This document shows, in pieces, positions 53,805-63,301 of a DNA stretch of 64,000 nt. This DNA is from Sporosarcina koreensis. Lineage in GTDB: Bacteria; Bacillota; Bacilli; Bacillales_A; Planococcaceae. The first letter of the stretch is position 1. Each line of letters opens with the position of its first letter. The notes under the pieces were generated by a model, which saw nothing but the letters and a program-made list of their open reading frames with translations, was not told the DNA's origin and ran no database searches. The stretch covers positions 124,001 through 188,000 of the forward strand of contig NZ_LN651335.1 in assembly GCF_000826145.2 (NCBI RefSeq), given 5' to 3'. The translations under genes and the position numbers were made by a program.

Positions 53805-54641
53805 ATGGGAAAATTCAAGATGATGCTGCTCATGCTTGCAGCGTCCGTCCTTCTGCTGGCAGCATGCGGCAAAGACGATGACGGCAAAGCGTCAGGCAGC
53901 GACAGCGGCTCGAAGGATGCCGGTTATGAATTAGTGAAAAAGGGGAAGTTCACGTACGCAGCAAGCGGTGTGTACAAGCCGTTCAGTTATGAAGATAATG
54001 GGAAATTGACAGGGTTCGATATCGAGATCGGTGAAGCGATCGCCGATAAGCTCGGCCTGGACCCAGTGCCAGTCACGAACCCATTCGAGACGATCCTCCA
54101 GGGGCTCGTCGCAAAGAAATACGACGCAATCATCGGATCGATGGCCTATACGAAAAAACGGGCCGAGCAGGCTGATTTCACGGAGCCCTATTATTACTCC
54201 GGCGGCATGATCTGGGTATCGAAAGACAACGAAGATATCAAAACACCGGAAGATCTGGAAGGAAAGAAGATCGGTGTCGTTGCACAGTCGACCTATGAGG
54301 AGCCTGCGAAAGAGCTGTCGGACAATATCCAGTACTACAGCAGTGACGTCGTCGCGCTGAAAGACCTGACTGTCGAAAACCGCCTGGATGCGGTCATCAC
54401 AGCGGACATTGTCGGCTATGAAGCCATCGATAATGGATTCGCTATCAAGGAAGTCGGCAAGCCACTGTGGGTGGAGCAGCCGTCGATTGCCGTCCGCAAA
54501 GACAACAAGGAGTTGACAGAAGCGATCGATAAGGCGCTGAAAGAGCTCGTTGACGAAGGGAAATACAAAGAGATCTCAGAGAAGTGGTTCGACCGCGATC
54601 TTCTGGATATCGATCTGGAAGGTGTCGAATTGTTGGAATGA
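53805..54641 (+). CDS. Polar amino-acid ABC transporter binding lipoprotein
   Basis: 278 aa. ATG 53805 is placed by AAAGGGGAG; the frame opens at 53778. Signal peptide MGKFKMMLLMLAASVLLLAAC ends in lipobox LAAC. The family 3 binding fold has GVYKPFSYEDNGKLTGFDIEIGEAIA, IIGSMAYTKKRAEQADFTEPYYYSGGMIWV and a C-terminal EKWFDRDLLDIDL. Forms an importer with the permease and ATPase that follow. The ligand could be cystine, glutamine or another polar amino acid. It is the intact paralogue of the amber-interrupted gene just upstream. Confidence 0.92.
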   Translation: MGKFKMMLLMLAASVLLLAACGKDDDGKASGSDSGSKDAGYELVKKGKFTYAASGVYKPFSYEDNGKLTGFDIEIGEAIADKLGLDPVPVTNPFETILQGLVAKKYDAIIGSMAYTKKRAEQADFTEPYYYSGGMIWVSKDNEDIKTPEDLEGKKIGVVAQSTYEEPAKELSDNIQYYSSDVVALKDLTVENRLDAVITADIVGYEAIDNGFAIKEVGKPLWVEQPSIAVRKDNKELTEAIDKALKELVDEGKYKEISEKWFDRDLLDIDLEGVELLE

Positions 54642-54686
54642 GTGATATGAATGATATGAATGATATGACGGTATGTTTGACAGAGA

Positions 54687-55364
54687 GTGGGTGTGCCGGT
54701 GCCTGAAGTTCTCGTGACGATATATGAAGTGTTCATACGGACGTACAAAGGATTTCTGGAAGCGGGTCTGCTGACAATCGAAATCACGGCAATCGCTGTC
54801 GTGATCGGTACATTGCTCGGACTCTTGTTCGCGCTCATGAAGATCTCGAATTCCAAGATCCTGCAGACGATCGCAAATCTATATATCAACATAATCCGCG
54901 GGACACCGCTGATTGTGCAGATCATGTTTCTATACTACGGAATCACATCGATCATCATCCTGTCCAACTTCTGGGCCGGAGCGATCGCACTTGGTATCCA
55001 CAATGGTGCGTACATTGCGGAAATTTTCCGGGGGTCAATCCAGGGGGTCGACAGAGGTCAGCGGGAAGCGAGTCTTGCACTCGGCATGAACCGGACGCAG
55101 ACGATGCGCCGGATCATCTTTCCGCAAGCCCTTCGGCGGGCCATTCCGCCGCTCGGCAACCAGTTCATCATTACGCTGAAAGACTCCTCACTTGTCTATG
55201 TGATCGGTGTATCGGAGCTCTTCGGTCTTGCGAACCGGGAGGCCGCTTCCTCCTTCCTGCCACTTGAGACGTTCCTCGTGGTCGGCCTGTATTACCTCGT
55301 GCTCGTCATGATCTTCACAGCGCTGCTCAGATGGTATGAGAACAAACTGGACGTGGACAAATAA
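54687..55364 (+). CDS. Polar amino-acid ABC transporter permease
   Basis: 225 aa from GTG 54687. Five hydrophobic helices with the HisM/GlnP-type segments [56 protein letters not shown] (the EAA loop) and [17 protein letters not shown] short 9-bp tandem repeat (TGATATGAA, three copies, 54643-54669) lies in the gap before it. The ATPase gene follows. Confidence 0.92.
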   Translation: MGVPVPEVLVTIYEVFIRTYKGFLEAGLLTIEITAIAVVIGTLLGLLFALMKISNSKILQTIANLYINIIRGTPLIVQIMFLYYGITSIIILSNFWAGAIALGIHNGAYIAEIFRGSIQGVDRGQREASLALGMNRTQTMRRIIFPQALRRAIPPLGNQFIITLKDSSLVYVIGVSELFGLANREAASSFLPLETFLVVGLYYLVLVMIFTALLRWYENKLDVDK

Positions 55365-55378
55365 TGGAGGCAGATACG

Positions 55379-56104
55379 ATGATCAAAGCAGAAAATATCC
55401 ATAAGTCGTTCGGTAAGCTGGAAGTGCTGAAAGGAATCGACATGGAAGTGCATCCCGGCGAAGTGGTCGTCATGGTCGGTGTCAGCGGATCCGGCAAGAG
55501 CACATTCTTGCGCTGCCTCAATTTTCTGGAGCTGACGAACGACGGTGTGATTACAATCGACGGAAAACCGGTCGATCAGAAAAAGGATGACCTGTCGAAA
55601 GTCAGGGCGGAAGTCGGTATGGTGTTCCAGCACTTCAACCTCTTCCCGCATAAGACGGTGCTGGAGAATGTCATGGAGGCCCCGGTCATCGTCAAGAAGG
55701 AAGACAAAGGCAAGGCGAAGACGAAAGCGATGGAGATTCTTGGGAAAGTCGGCCTGTCCGACAAAGCGGACGTCTACCCGAACAAGCTGTCGGGCGGACA
55801 GAAGCAGCGTGTCGCCATCGCCAGGGCCCTCGCGATGGAACCGAAGGCCCTGTTGTTCGACGAGCCGACGTCCGCACTTGACCCGGAACTCGTCGGTGAA
55901 GTTCTGCAGGTTATGCAGGAACTCGCGGAAGAAGGGATGACGATGGTCGTCGTCACCCATGAGATGAAGTTCGCGAAAGAAGTGGCGGACCGGATCATCA
56001 TGCTGAACGAAGGCGTCATCATCGAAGATGCAGATCCCGATACATTTTTCAATCATTCGACAAATGAACGGACGCGGCAGTTCCTTGAAATGGTCAACGT
56101 CTGA
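55379..56104 (+). CDS. Polar amino-acid ABC transporter ATPase
   Basis: 241 aa. ATG 55379 has GGAGG 8 bp upstream; ATG 55364 overlapping the permease stop is less likely. Walker [11 protein letters not shown]-loop [17 protein letters not shown], signature LSGGQKQR, Walker [14 protein letters not shown] and VTHEMKFA identify the HisP/GlnQ type. Last gene of the operon; strong terminator after it. Confidence 0.94.
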   Translation: MIKAENIHKSFGKLEVLKGIDMEVHPGEVVVMVGVSGSGKSTFLRCLNFLELTNDGVITIDGKPVDQKKDDLSKVRAEVGMVFQHFNLFPHKTVLENVMEAPVIVKKEDKGKAKTKAMEILGKVGLSDKADVYPNKLSGGQKQRVAIARALAMEPKALLFDEPTSALDPELVGEVLQVMQELAEEGMTMVVVTHEMKFAKEVADRIIMLNEGVIIEDADPDTFFNHSTNERTRQFLEMVNV

Positions 56105-56112
56105 ATCAGAGA

Positions 56113-56153
56113 AAAAACCGCTGCCTGCAGTTTTATCAGGCAGCGGTTTTTCA
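56113..56153. terminator. Bidirectional terminator between ATPase and rluF
   Basis: AAAAACCGCTGCCTG and CAGGCAGCGGTTTTT around CAGTTTTAT. Confidence 0.92.
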
Positions 56154-56855
56154 GCGTTTCGGCGTATAGTTCAGCTCTTTGAACAAGTTGGTACGTTCCG
56201 TCTCCGTCAGGTCCCGCCATTGGCCGACAGGCAGACTTCCGAGCTTGAGATTCATGATACGCATCCGGCGGAGACTGACGACATTGTAGCCGAGCGCTGA
56301 GCACATCCGACGTATTTGACGGTTCAACCCCTGTGTCAGGGTGATATTGAATTTCCGGGCACCGAGCTTTTTGACTTTGCAGGGCTTCGTCACCGTATCC
56401 AGGATGGCGACCCCCTGTTCCATCTGGCGGATGAAACTGTCCGTGATCGGATGGTCGACCGTCACGATGTATTCCTTCTCGTGCCCATGCTCCTCGCGCA
56501 GGATTTCGTTAACGATATCCCCATCGTTCGTCAGAAGCAGCAGGCCATCGGAATCTTTGTCGAGACGGCCGATATGGAAGATGCGCAGCGGATGATTGAC
56601 GAAATCCACGACGTTCCCTTTCACATGGCGTTCGGTCGTACTCGTGATGCCGACCGGTTTGTTCAGCATGATATAGACGAGCTGCTCTTGTGCGGCAACC
56701 GGTTTGCCGTCCACTTCCACCTGGTCGCCTGCAGCCACCTGACTTCCTAACTCCGCGGGCCTGCCGTTGATGACCACCCGTCCTTCGTCGATCCATTTAT
56801 CCGCTCCGCGGCGTGATACGATGCCCGCTTCGCTCAGGAATTTATTGATACGCAT
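56151..56855 (-). CDS. rluF: 23S rRNA pseudouridine synthase, RluF-like
   Basis: 234 aa from ATG 56855; GTG 56867 would add four residues. N-terminal S4 RNA-binding domain (about 1-60: [21 protein letters not shown]), then the RsuA/RluB-type catalytic domain with the active-site Asp in [16 protein letters not shown] and the RluF-typical [25 protein letters not shown]. In E. coli RluF modifies U2604 of 23S rRNA and also U35 of tRNA-Tyr. Divergent from the trp operon. Confidence 0.9.
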   Translation of the reverse strand: MRINKFLSEAGIVSRRGADKWIDEGRVVINGRPAELGSQVAAGDQVEVDGKPVAAQEQLVYIMLNKPVGITSTTERHVKGNVVDFVNHPLRIFHIGRLDKDSDGLLLLTNDGDIVNEILREEHGHEKEYIVTVDHPITDSFIRQMEQGVAILDTVTKPCKVKKLGARKFNITLTQGLNRQIRRMCSALGYNVVSLRRMRIMNLKLGSLPVGQWRDLTETERTNLFKELNYTPKR

Positions 56856-56956
56856 AGTCCGTCCCACTCCATCCCGCTTTTTTTCTATTGTAGCCCGTTT
56901 TCAAGCTCCCGACAAAGACTTCGCAAGCGTTTTTGAGTTTTCGGAAAAGAAAATGT

Positions 56957-56985
56957 TTGACAGACTGATTGTGAAGCGGTAAGAT
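56957..56985 (+). promoter_or_regulatory. SigA promoter of the trp operon
   Basis: TTGACA (56957-56962), 17 bp, TAAGAT (56980-56985). Expected start near 56992, which gives a leader of about 375 nt to trpE. Confidence 0.82.
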
Positions 56986-56991
56986 TGGTGA

Positions 56992-57345
56992 CAACTTTCA
57001 GATGGGCAGCCGGTGCCGGGAGCGGGACCACCCACGGAGAGCTGAGATTAGCAGAGAAGAGCATAGCTGAGAAATCATCGAATAAGAAAAGTAGCATCAC
57101 AGCAGGCGCGTACAGAGAGTCGGCAGCTGGTGGAAACCGATCGCACCCGTGATGTGAATGGGCTTAGGAGAGCTGGAGAGACCTAATACTGGTTTTTTCG
57201 GACGTCATTCCCTCGTTACGGGAAGTGCACATACAGCACGCAAAGCGGGAATGCGCATGCATTCCAATAGAGGTGGCAACGCGGAATTTCCGTCCTCTGC
57301 AAGGAGACTTCATGGTCTTCGGGCAGGGGGCTTTTTGTCGTTGTC
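56992..57345 (+). ncRNA. Tryptophan T-box leader
   Basis: Structured tRNA-sensing leader of the trp operon. Stem I carries AGAGAGTCGGCAGCTGG and GGAAACCGATC (57115-57142). The specifier is TGG (57159-57161, Trp), preceded by GAA as in other T-boxes. The T-box sequence AGAGGTGGCAACGCGG lies at 57269-57284; its TGGC bulge would pair with NCCA of a tRNA with discriminator G, as bacterial tRNA-Trp has. The terminator GTCCTCTGC/GCAGGGGGC (57292-57331, with G-U pairs) plus TTTTT follows. Uncharged tRNA-Trp would favour the antiterminator. This is a different solution from the TRAP control of B. subtilis. Confidence 0.92.
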
Positions 57346-57367
57346 CGACAGAACAGGAGAGATGGAG

Positions 57368-58744
57368 ATGGAAGCGGAACGAATGACTAGCAGAGTGACA
57401 GAAAAGAAGATGGACGGCAAAGGGCTGACACCTGTACAGCTCCTGAGACGGCTGGGCGGTGAACGGTGTTTCCTGCTCGAGAGTTCGGCAGGTGACGGAG
57501 AGCATGCCCGCTATTCATTCATCGGAGCGGATCCGATCAAATCATATAAAGGACGGGCGGACGGACTGCAGGAGATCGACTATCGGAAAGGGACATCGGT
57601 CTTTCACGAAGGGGAGCTGTTCAGCTTATTGAAGCAGCTGATTCCGAGAGTCCAGGATGATTCCCCGTTTCCATTCACGGGCGGAGCGGTCGGATACGTC
57701 AGCTATGAGGCGGGTGATCCTCAATCTGCCAGTGATGGGGCGGAGCCGAGTGCGCTGTATCACCTCTACGATACAATCATCATCTTCGACCATCAGCTGG
57801 ATGAAGTGACCGTCCGCCATACGGAACTCACAGAAACGCCGGAAGAAATGGACCTTGAGACGATTGCAGGACGATTGCTCTCGGAAGACGAAAATGAGAG
57901 CGGCGGAACGGCTGAATTATCTGCATTCCGGAGCGGCGTATCGCAACGTGAGTTCGAGGCGGATGTCCAGACCGCGCTCGATGTCATCCATGGCGGCGGC
58001 GCGGAGCAGATCGTCCTGTCCCGTCGGATGGAAGCGGACGTGACGGGTGATCCGCTTGCCGTCTATGAACGGCTGCGGCAGCAGAACCCATCGCCGTACA
58101 TGTATTACTTGGAATCCGATGAGCAGATCATCCTCGGCGCCTCCCCGGAAAGTCTTGTCAAAGTGCTGCAGGGAATTGTGCAGACGAACCCGATTGCCGG
58201 AACACGGCCGCGCGGGAGAGACCGTCAGGACGATGAGGCGCTGGAAACTTCTCTTCGGAACGATCCGAAAGAGCTGGCGGAGCACGATATGCTGGTCGAG
58301 TCGGGCAAATTGGAGATGGAGCAGTTCTGCGAAAAAGGGACTGTGCGGATTGCTGCGTATCAGGAGACGATCCGGTATGAGCATGTCATGCATCTGGTCT
58401 CTGAACTGGAAGGTCAGCTCGCTCCCGGCAATCATGCGGTGGATGCCCTCGAAGCCTGTCTGCCGGCAGGGACAGTGACGGGGAACCCGAAACGCACAGC
58501 GATGGAATGGATCCGCAAGATTGAGAGAATGCCAAGAGGCGTCTACGGAGGGGCAATCGGCTATATCGGTCTGAACGGCAATCTGGATGCAGCGCTCGCC
58601 ATCCGGACAATGATTATCCGGAACGGCCGGGCATACGTACAGGCGGGCGCCGGCATCGTAGCTGCATCGGTTCCGCACAACGAATACTTGGAAACGGTCT
58701 ACAAGTCAAGATCCCTGACGGCGCTCAGTCGCCAGGACGTGTAA
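57368..58744 (+). CDS. trpE: Anthranilate synthase component I
   Basis: 458 aa from ATG 57368, 8 bp after AGGAG; the open frame further up runs through the T-box leader and is not translated there. Makes anthranilate from chorismate, with the amidotransferase TrpG supplied from elsewhere. The tryptophan feedback motif LLESS is present near the N-terminus. The C-terminal chorismate-binding domain has IVLSRRMEADV, ILGASPESLVKV, NPIAGTRPRGR, LPAGTVTGNPKRTAMEWI and GGAIGYIG. It heads trpEDCFBA. Confidence 0.95.
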   Translation: MEAERMTSRVTEKKMDGKGLTPVQLLRRLGGERCFLLESSAGDGEHARYSFIGADPIKSYKGRADGLQEIDYRKGTSVFHEGELFSLLKQLIPRVQDDSPFPFTGGAVGYVSYEAGDPQSASDGAEPSALYHLYDTIIIFDHQLDEVTVRHTELTETPEEMDLETIAGRLLSEDENESGGTAELSAFRSGVSQREFEADVQTALDVIHGGGAEQIVLSRRMEADVTGDPLAVYERLRQQNPSPYMYYLESDEQIILGASPESLVKVLQGIVQTNPIAGTRPRGRDRQDDEALETSLRNDPKELAEHDMLVESGKLEMEQFCEKGTVRIAAYQETIRYEHVMHLVSELEGQLAPGNHAVDALEACLPAGTVTGNPKRTAMEWIRKIERMPRGVYGGAIGYIGLNGNLDAALAIRTMIIRNGRAYVQAGAGIVAASVPHNEYLETVYKSRSLTALSRQDV

Positions 58745-58800
58745 ATGACAGCTGTACGACTATGAAAACATGAGATGAGAAGAGACAGGAGAGATGAGTG

Positions 58801-59829
58801 ATGAAAAACTATACAGAAACAATCCGGGCGAACCGGAATTTGACGTTCAGCGAGATGGAGCAGGCAGCAGAGGAGCTGTTCCGGGAAGAGACGGAAACAG
58901 CCGAAATCATCGAGTTCCTGAAAGCACTGGCACAGAAAGGGGAGACCGCCTCCGAAGTTGCCGCACTTGCGTCAGTCATGAATCGTCATGCCATCCGGCC
59001 GGATCTGCCGGGAACCCCCTGCTTCGATAACTGCGGCACCGGCGGCGACGGTTCCGGGAGTTTCAATATCAGTACGGCCTCAGCGTTCGTTCTGGCAGCG
59101 GCAGGCGTCCGGGTTGCAAAACACGGCAACCGGAAAGTGTCCAGCAGGGCGGGAAGTTTCGATGTACTGGAAGCTCTCGGCATTCCGAATGATCTGAGTA
59201 TCGCTGAAACCGAAGGGATGATGGAGGAAACAGGGATGGCGTTCCTGTTTGCGCAAGCCTATCATCCGAAATTGAAACGGATCGGAGAAATCCGGCGGCA
59301 GATCGGCAGTCCGACAGTCTTCAACCTGGTCGGACCGCTCGCGAACCCGACGACGTTGTCATCCCAATACACGGGCATCTCCCGGAAGGAGTTCGTCATG
59401 GATTATGCAGCAGTGCTGAGTATGGCGGGACGGGAGCGGGCAGTGGTCGTCTGCGGTGCGGGCGGACTCGATGAAGCATCGCTGGCGGGCCGCAATACGC
59501 TCGTTCTGGCAGACCGCGGAGACCTGATCCCCTTCAGCCTGACACCGGAGGATGCCGGCCTGGCACGCGCCGGTCTTGAGGAAGTGAAGGGCGGTGATGC
59601 CGCAGAGAACGCCGGTATCATCCGCTCCGTCCTCGAAGGGAAGCAAGGTCCGAAGCTGGATATCGTGCTGCTGAATGCAGGCATCGGTCTGTTCGCGCAA
59701 GGAGCGGTTCCGACGGTGAGGGAAGGTGTCGAAGCTGCGAGAGAGTGCATCTCCAGTGGGAAGGCCGCTCAGCAGCTGTCAGACGTGATCGCCTATTGCC
59801 GGCAAGTCGGAAGAAAGGCGGTGGGGTGA
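58801..59829 (+). CDS. trpD: Anthranilate phosphoribosyltransferase
   Basis: 342 aa. Joins anthranilate to PRPP. DNCGTGGDGSGSFNIST and KHGNRKVSSRAGSFDVLEALG bind PRPP and Mg2+; NLVGPLANPT follows. ATG 58801 is 9 bp after AGGAG (GTG at 58798 is possible). It stands alone as TrpD, not fused to TrpG. The trpC start overlaps its stop (TGATG). Confidence 0.95.
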   Translation: MKNYTETIRANRNLTFSEMEQAAEELFREETETAEIIEFLKALAQKGETASEVAALASVMNRHAIRPDLPGTPCFDNCGTGGDGSGSFNISTASAFVLAAAGVRVAKHGNRKVSSRAGSFDVLEALGIPNDLSIAETEGMMEETGMAFLFAQAYHPKLKRIGEIRRQIGSPTVFNLVGPLANPTTLSSQYTGISRKEFVMDYAAVLSMAGRERAVVVCGAGGLDEASLAGRNTLVLADRGDLIPFSLTPEDAGLARAGLEEVKGGDAAENAGIIRSVLEGKQGPKLDIVLLNAGIGLFAQGAVPTVREGVEAARECISSGKAAQQLSDVIAYCRQVGRKAVG

Positions 59830-60617
59830 TGACAATCCTCGATACGATCCTGCAAGAGAAAGAAAAGGAAGTTGCGGAGCTGCTGAAGCAAAAGGGTCCG
59901 GTCATCCATCGCACTGACAAACCGCGGCCGTCCCTGCTGCAGACGCTGCGGAAGACGGAGCACCTGCAGGTCATTGCGGAGATCAAACGGGCCTCCCCGT
60001 CGAAAGGAGAGATCCAGGCGGCGGTGGACCCGGTGCATCAGGCAAGGCTGTACGAAGAGGCCGGTGCCGCATGCATCTCCGTCCTGACCGATTCGAAGTT
60101 CTTCAGCGGTTCCTATGACGACCTGACCGCTGCAGCAGAGGCTGTCGGAATCCCCGTCCTGTGCAAGGATTTCATCATCCATCCAGTCCAGATCGACAGG
60201 GCGAAAGCGGCAGGGGCTTCGGTGATCCTTCTGATTGCAGCAGCCTTGCCGGATGCGGAACTGACGGCTTTGTTCGAATATGCGGAATCTCTTGGACTGG
60301 AGGTGCTGATGGAAGTGCACAGTGAACAGGAGCTGACGCGTGCACTTGGCACGGGAGCCCGGCTGATCGGCGTCAACAACCGCGACCTGCGGACCTTCGA
60401 AGTCGATCTCATCCAGACTGAAAAAATAACCGGGGCATTCCCGTTCGACGGACAGCAAGTACTTATCAGCGAAAGCGGGATTTTCGGCCCGGCTGAGGCC
60501 GAACGGGCTGCGGCAGCAGGTGCATCGGGCATCCTCGTTGGTGAAGCGCTTATGAAAAGCCCTGATCCCGTACAGATGCTGCGTACGCTCCAAGTGCAGC
60601 GGAAGGAGGACCTGTGA
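59829..60617 (+). CDS. trpC: Indole-3-glycerol-phosphate synthase
   Basis: 262 aa from ATG 59829, coupled to the trpD stop and preceded by AAGGCGG. Closes the indole ring. TIM barrel with IAEIKRASPSKGEI (substrate phosphate and catalytic Lys), VLCKDFIIHP, LIGVNNRDLRTFEVD and ISESGIFGPAEAE. Its 5' open extension to 59745 overlaps trpD and is not real. Confidence 0.95.
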   Translation: MTILDTILQEKEKEVAELLKQKGPVIHRTDKPRPSLLQTLRKTEHLQVIAEIKRASPSKGEIQAAVDPVHQARLYEEAGAACISVLTDSKFFSGSYDDLTAAAEAVGIPVLCKDFIIHPVQIDRAKAAGASVILLIAAALPDAELTALFEYAESLGLEVLMEVHSEQELTRALGTGARLIGVNNRDLRTFEVDLIQTEKITGAFPFDGQQVLISESGIFGPAEAERAAAAGASGILVGEALMKSPDPVQMLRTLQVQRKEDL

Positions 60618-61225
60618 TGACGAAAGTGAAAATCTGCGGACTGATGGAAGCGGCCCATGTCCGGGCAGCTGTGCAGGCCGGCGCAGATGCCATCGGGTTC
60701 GTATTCGCCCCGTCGAGCAGGCGGATCACGCCGGAAAAGGCGGCCGAGCTGGCACAGGAGATTCCGTCGGCGGTCCTGAAAGTCGGGGTGTTCGTCGATG
60801 CCCCGGCGGAAGAGATCCGGAGGACGGCTGAAATCGCCGGGCTCGATATGATCCAGTACCACGGCAGCGAAACGGAAGAGGATATGGCAATCGTCGGACT
60901 GCCGGCAGTGAAAGCAATCTCCGTCCGGACCGGCTCGGACCTGAGCAAGGCAGCCGGGAGCCGGGCCATGCCGCTGTTCGATGCCCCGGGACTTGAATAT
61001 GAAGGCGGCAGCGGCCGGAAGTTCGACTGGGAGCTGCTGGAAGGGTCAGTCTTCGCGGAGCGTCCCTATATCCTCGCAGGCGGCCTGGACGCCGGGAACG
61101 TCGGCGAAGCGATCAGGCGATTGAAGCCTGCCATGGTCGACGTGTCAAGCGGTGTTGAGTACAACAAGAGAAAAGACGAGCAGCTGATCCGGGCCTTCAT
61201 CCGCCGGGTGAAGCAGACAAAGTGA
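60617..61225 (+). CDS. trpF: Phosphoribosylanthranilate isomerase
   Basis: 202 aa from ATG 60617, 7 bp after AAGGAGG and overlapping the trpC stop. Amadori rearrangement in the trp pathway. Catalytic Cys in KICGLMEA, IGFVFAPSSRRITPE, MIQYHGSETEE, and the C-terminal VDVSSGVEYNKRKDEQLI with phosphate and catalytic Asp. Confidence 0.94.
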   Translation: MTKVKICGLMEAAHVRAAVQAGADAIGFVFAPSSRRITPEKAAELAQEIPSAVLKVGVFVDAPAEEIRRTAEIAGLDMIQYHGSETEEDMAIVGLPAVKAISVRTGSDLSKAAGSRAMPLFDAPGLEYEGGSGRKFDWELLEGSVFAERPYILAGGLDAGNVGEAIRRLKPAMVDVSSGVEYNKRKDEQLIRAFIRRVKQTK

Positions 61226-61237
61226 GGAGAGATGAGC

Positions 61238-62434
61238 ATGATACAGACAGCAGAGGGTAAAGGTAGATATGGACGGTTTGGCGGACAATACGTCCCTGAA
61301 ACATTGATGGGTGCATTGGCGGAACTCGAAGAAGCGCACGAAACGGCGATCGCAGATCAGGATTTCCATAAAGAGCTGGACGGATACCTGAAAAATTATG
61401 TCGGACGGGAGACCCCCCTCTATTTCGCTTCACGTCTGACAGAAGCTGCAGGAGGAGCCAGGATCTATCTTAAACGGGAAGACCTGAACCATACAGGCGC
61501 CCATAAGATCAACAACGCACTCGGCCAGGCACTGCTCGCAAAGCGCATGGGCAAGCGGAAAGTCGTTGCGGAAACCGGCGCCGGGCAGCACGGTGTCGCG
61601 ACAGCGACCGCATGTGCGCTGCTCGGAATGGATTGTGTCGTGTTCATGGGGGAAGAGGATATCCGCCGTCAGGAGCCGAATGTGTTCCGGATGGAGCTTC
61701 TCGGTGCCAAGGTGGAATCGGTCAGCAAGGGATCCGGAACACTGAAAGATGCAGTCAATGAAGCGATGCGCTACTGGGTGGCGAATGTGGAAGACACCCA
61801 TTACATTCTCGGTTCCGCACTCGGTCCTCATCCGTTCCCGAAAATCGTGAGGGATTTCCAGCAGGTGATCGGCCGGGAGACGAAACGGCAGATCCTTGAA
61901 AAAGAGCACCGGCTTCCGGATGCGGTTGTCGCCTGCATTGGAGGCGGCAGCAATGCGATTGGCATGTTCCATCCGTTTGTGGAGGACAGGGAAGTCGCAC
62001 TGTACGGCGTCGAGGCGGCAGGCGGCGGTCTGTCCACAGGCAAACATGCATCCGCGATGGCGGAAGCGAAAGAAGGCGTGCTGCACGGAGCGTATATGTA
62101 TGTACTGCAAGACGATGACGGACTTATCCAGGAAGCCCATTCCATTTCGGCCGGGCTGGACTACCCGGCAGCAGGACCGGAACACTGCCACCTGCATGAT
62201 ATCGGCAGAGTGACCTACACGTCAGCAACTGATGCAGAAGCACTGGAAGGACTGCAGCTGCTGTCACGCACGGAAGGGATCATCCCGGCGCTCGAAAGTG
62301 CGCATGCCATTCATTTCGCATGCGGGCTTGCGGGAAAGATGAACCCGGAACAGATAGTGGTCGTCTGCCTGTCAGGCCGCGGTGACAAGGATATGCAGAC
62401 CGTACGGGAAGCACTGGGAGGTGGGAACCGATGA
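61238..62434 (+). CDS. trpB: Tryptophan synthase beta chain
   Basis: 398 aa. ATG 61238 fits GAGGAG (8 bp) better than ATG 61232. PLP enzyme joining indole and serine. PLP lysine in [23 protein letters not shown], catalytic Glu in [17 protein letters not shown], phosphate loop [10 protein letters not shown], and GRGDKDM at the end. Overlaps trpA by 4 bp. Confidence 0.96.
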   Translation: MIQTAEGKGRYGRFGGQYVPETLMGALAELEEAHETAIADQDFHKELDGYLKNYVGRETPLYFASRLTEAAGGARIYLKREDLNHTGAHKINNALGQALLAKRMGKRKVVAETGAGQHGVATATACALLGMDCVVFMGEEDIRRQEPNVFRMELLGAKVESVSKGSGTLKDAVNEAMRYWVANVEDTHYILGSALGPHPFPKIVRDFQQVIGRETKRQILEKEHRLPDAVVACIGGGSNAIGMFHPFVEDREVALYGVEAAGGGLSTGKHASAMAEAKEGVLHGAYMYVLQDDDGLIQEAHSISAGLDYPAAGPEHCHLHDIGRVTYTSATDAEALEGLQLLSRTEGIIPALESAHAIHFACGLAGKMNPEQIVVVCLSGRGDKDMQTVREALGGGNR

Positions 62435-63213
62435 CACAGCATACATTGACAGCTGCACTGCAAGAGAAGAAATCAGCAGGACGCCCCTTATTCGTTCCCT
62501 ATATGATGGCGGGCGACGGCGGTCTCGGTATCCTGCATGAGAGGATCGGGTATCTGGAAGGGATCGGTGCGGATGCAGTGGAGCTCGGCATCCCGTTCTC
62601 CGACCCGGCCGCAGACGGGGAAGTCATCCAGGAAGCGGGCGAACGGGCGCTGTCTGCCGGAGTGACGCTTCGCCGTGTCTTGGAGGAACTGACGATGCAG
62701 GCGCATGACGTGCCGATTGTCCTGATGACCTACTTGAATCCAGTGCTCGCATATGGTCTCTCCGAGTTTGCGGATGCCTGCGGCCGGGCTGGGGTGAAAG
62801 GGCTGATCATCCCGGATCTGCCGCATGAGGAAAGGGAAATGGCAGCGGGTGTTCTGAAAGGGACTGATATTGCGCTGATTCCGCTCATTTCCCTGACAAG
62901 TTCGAAGGAGCGGATCGAAAAGATCGCTCGTGATGCGGAAGGGTTCATCTATGCTGTGACCGTCAACGGTGTCACCGGGGTGCGCAGCGGATTTGACGGC
63001 AGCCTGTCAGGCCATCTGAAGTCATTACGGGAAATTGCCCGCGTTCCCGTGCTCGCCGGTTTCGGCATTTCATCTCCCGGGCAGATCGTTGAATTCCAAC
63101 AACTTGCCGATGGCGTCATCGTCGGCAGTGCGGTGGTGAGCGCATTCCACAAAGGGAACCCGGACACCATCCGGCAATTGGCCGAAGCGGGACGGACACC
63201 GATCCGCTCCTGA
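62431..63213 (+). CDS. trpA: Tryptophan synthase alpha chain
   Basis: 260 aa. Cleaves indole-3-glycerol phosphate and feeds indole to TrpB. Catalytic Glu in [10 protein letters not shown] and Asp in [15 protein letters not shown] replaces the common ITAGDP; phosphate loop [13 protein letters not shown] and VGSAVV. ATGA-coupled to trpB. It ends the operon; no hisC-tyrA-aroE genes follow, unlike B. subtilis. Confidence 0.95.
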   Translation: MTQHTLTAALQEKKSAGRPLFVPYMMAGDGGLGILHERIGYLEGIGADAVELGIPFSDPAADGEVIQEAGERALSAGVTLRRVLEELTMQAHDVPIVLMTYLNPVLAYGLSEFADACGRAGVKGLIIPDLPHEEREMAAGVLKGTDIALIPLISLTSSKERIEKIARDAEGFIYAVTVNGVTGVRSGFDGSLSGHLKSLREIARVPVLAGFGISSPGQIVEFQQLADGVIVGSAVVSAFHKGNPDTIRQLAEAGRTPIRS

Positions 63214-63301
63214 AAGATCCTTGACGGTATCGCCTTGTAAAGAGGAACGCATGAAACTTTTCCCTGTTGCATACGTACAACTTAGGAAAGGAGGGGACGG
63301 G

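Noticed and set aside
54643..54669. 9-bp TGATATGAA repeat as a regulatory element
   Set aside because: Only three copies; more likely a small slippage repeat between two operon genes.
57158..57367. Longer TrpE starting inside the leader
   Set aside because: This stretch is the T-box RNA; its terminator and T-box motif lie within it, and the real ribosome site is at 57355-57359.
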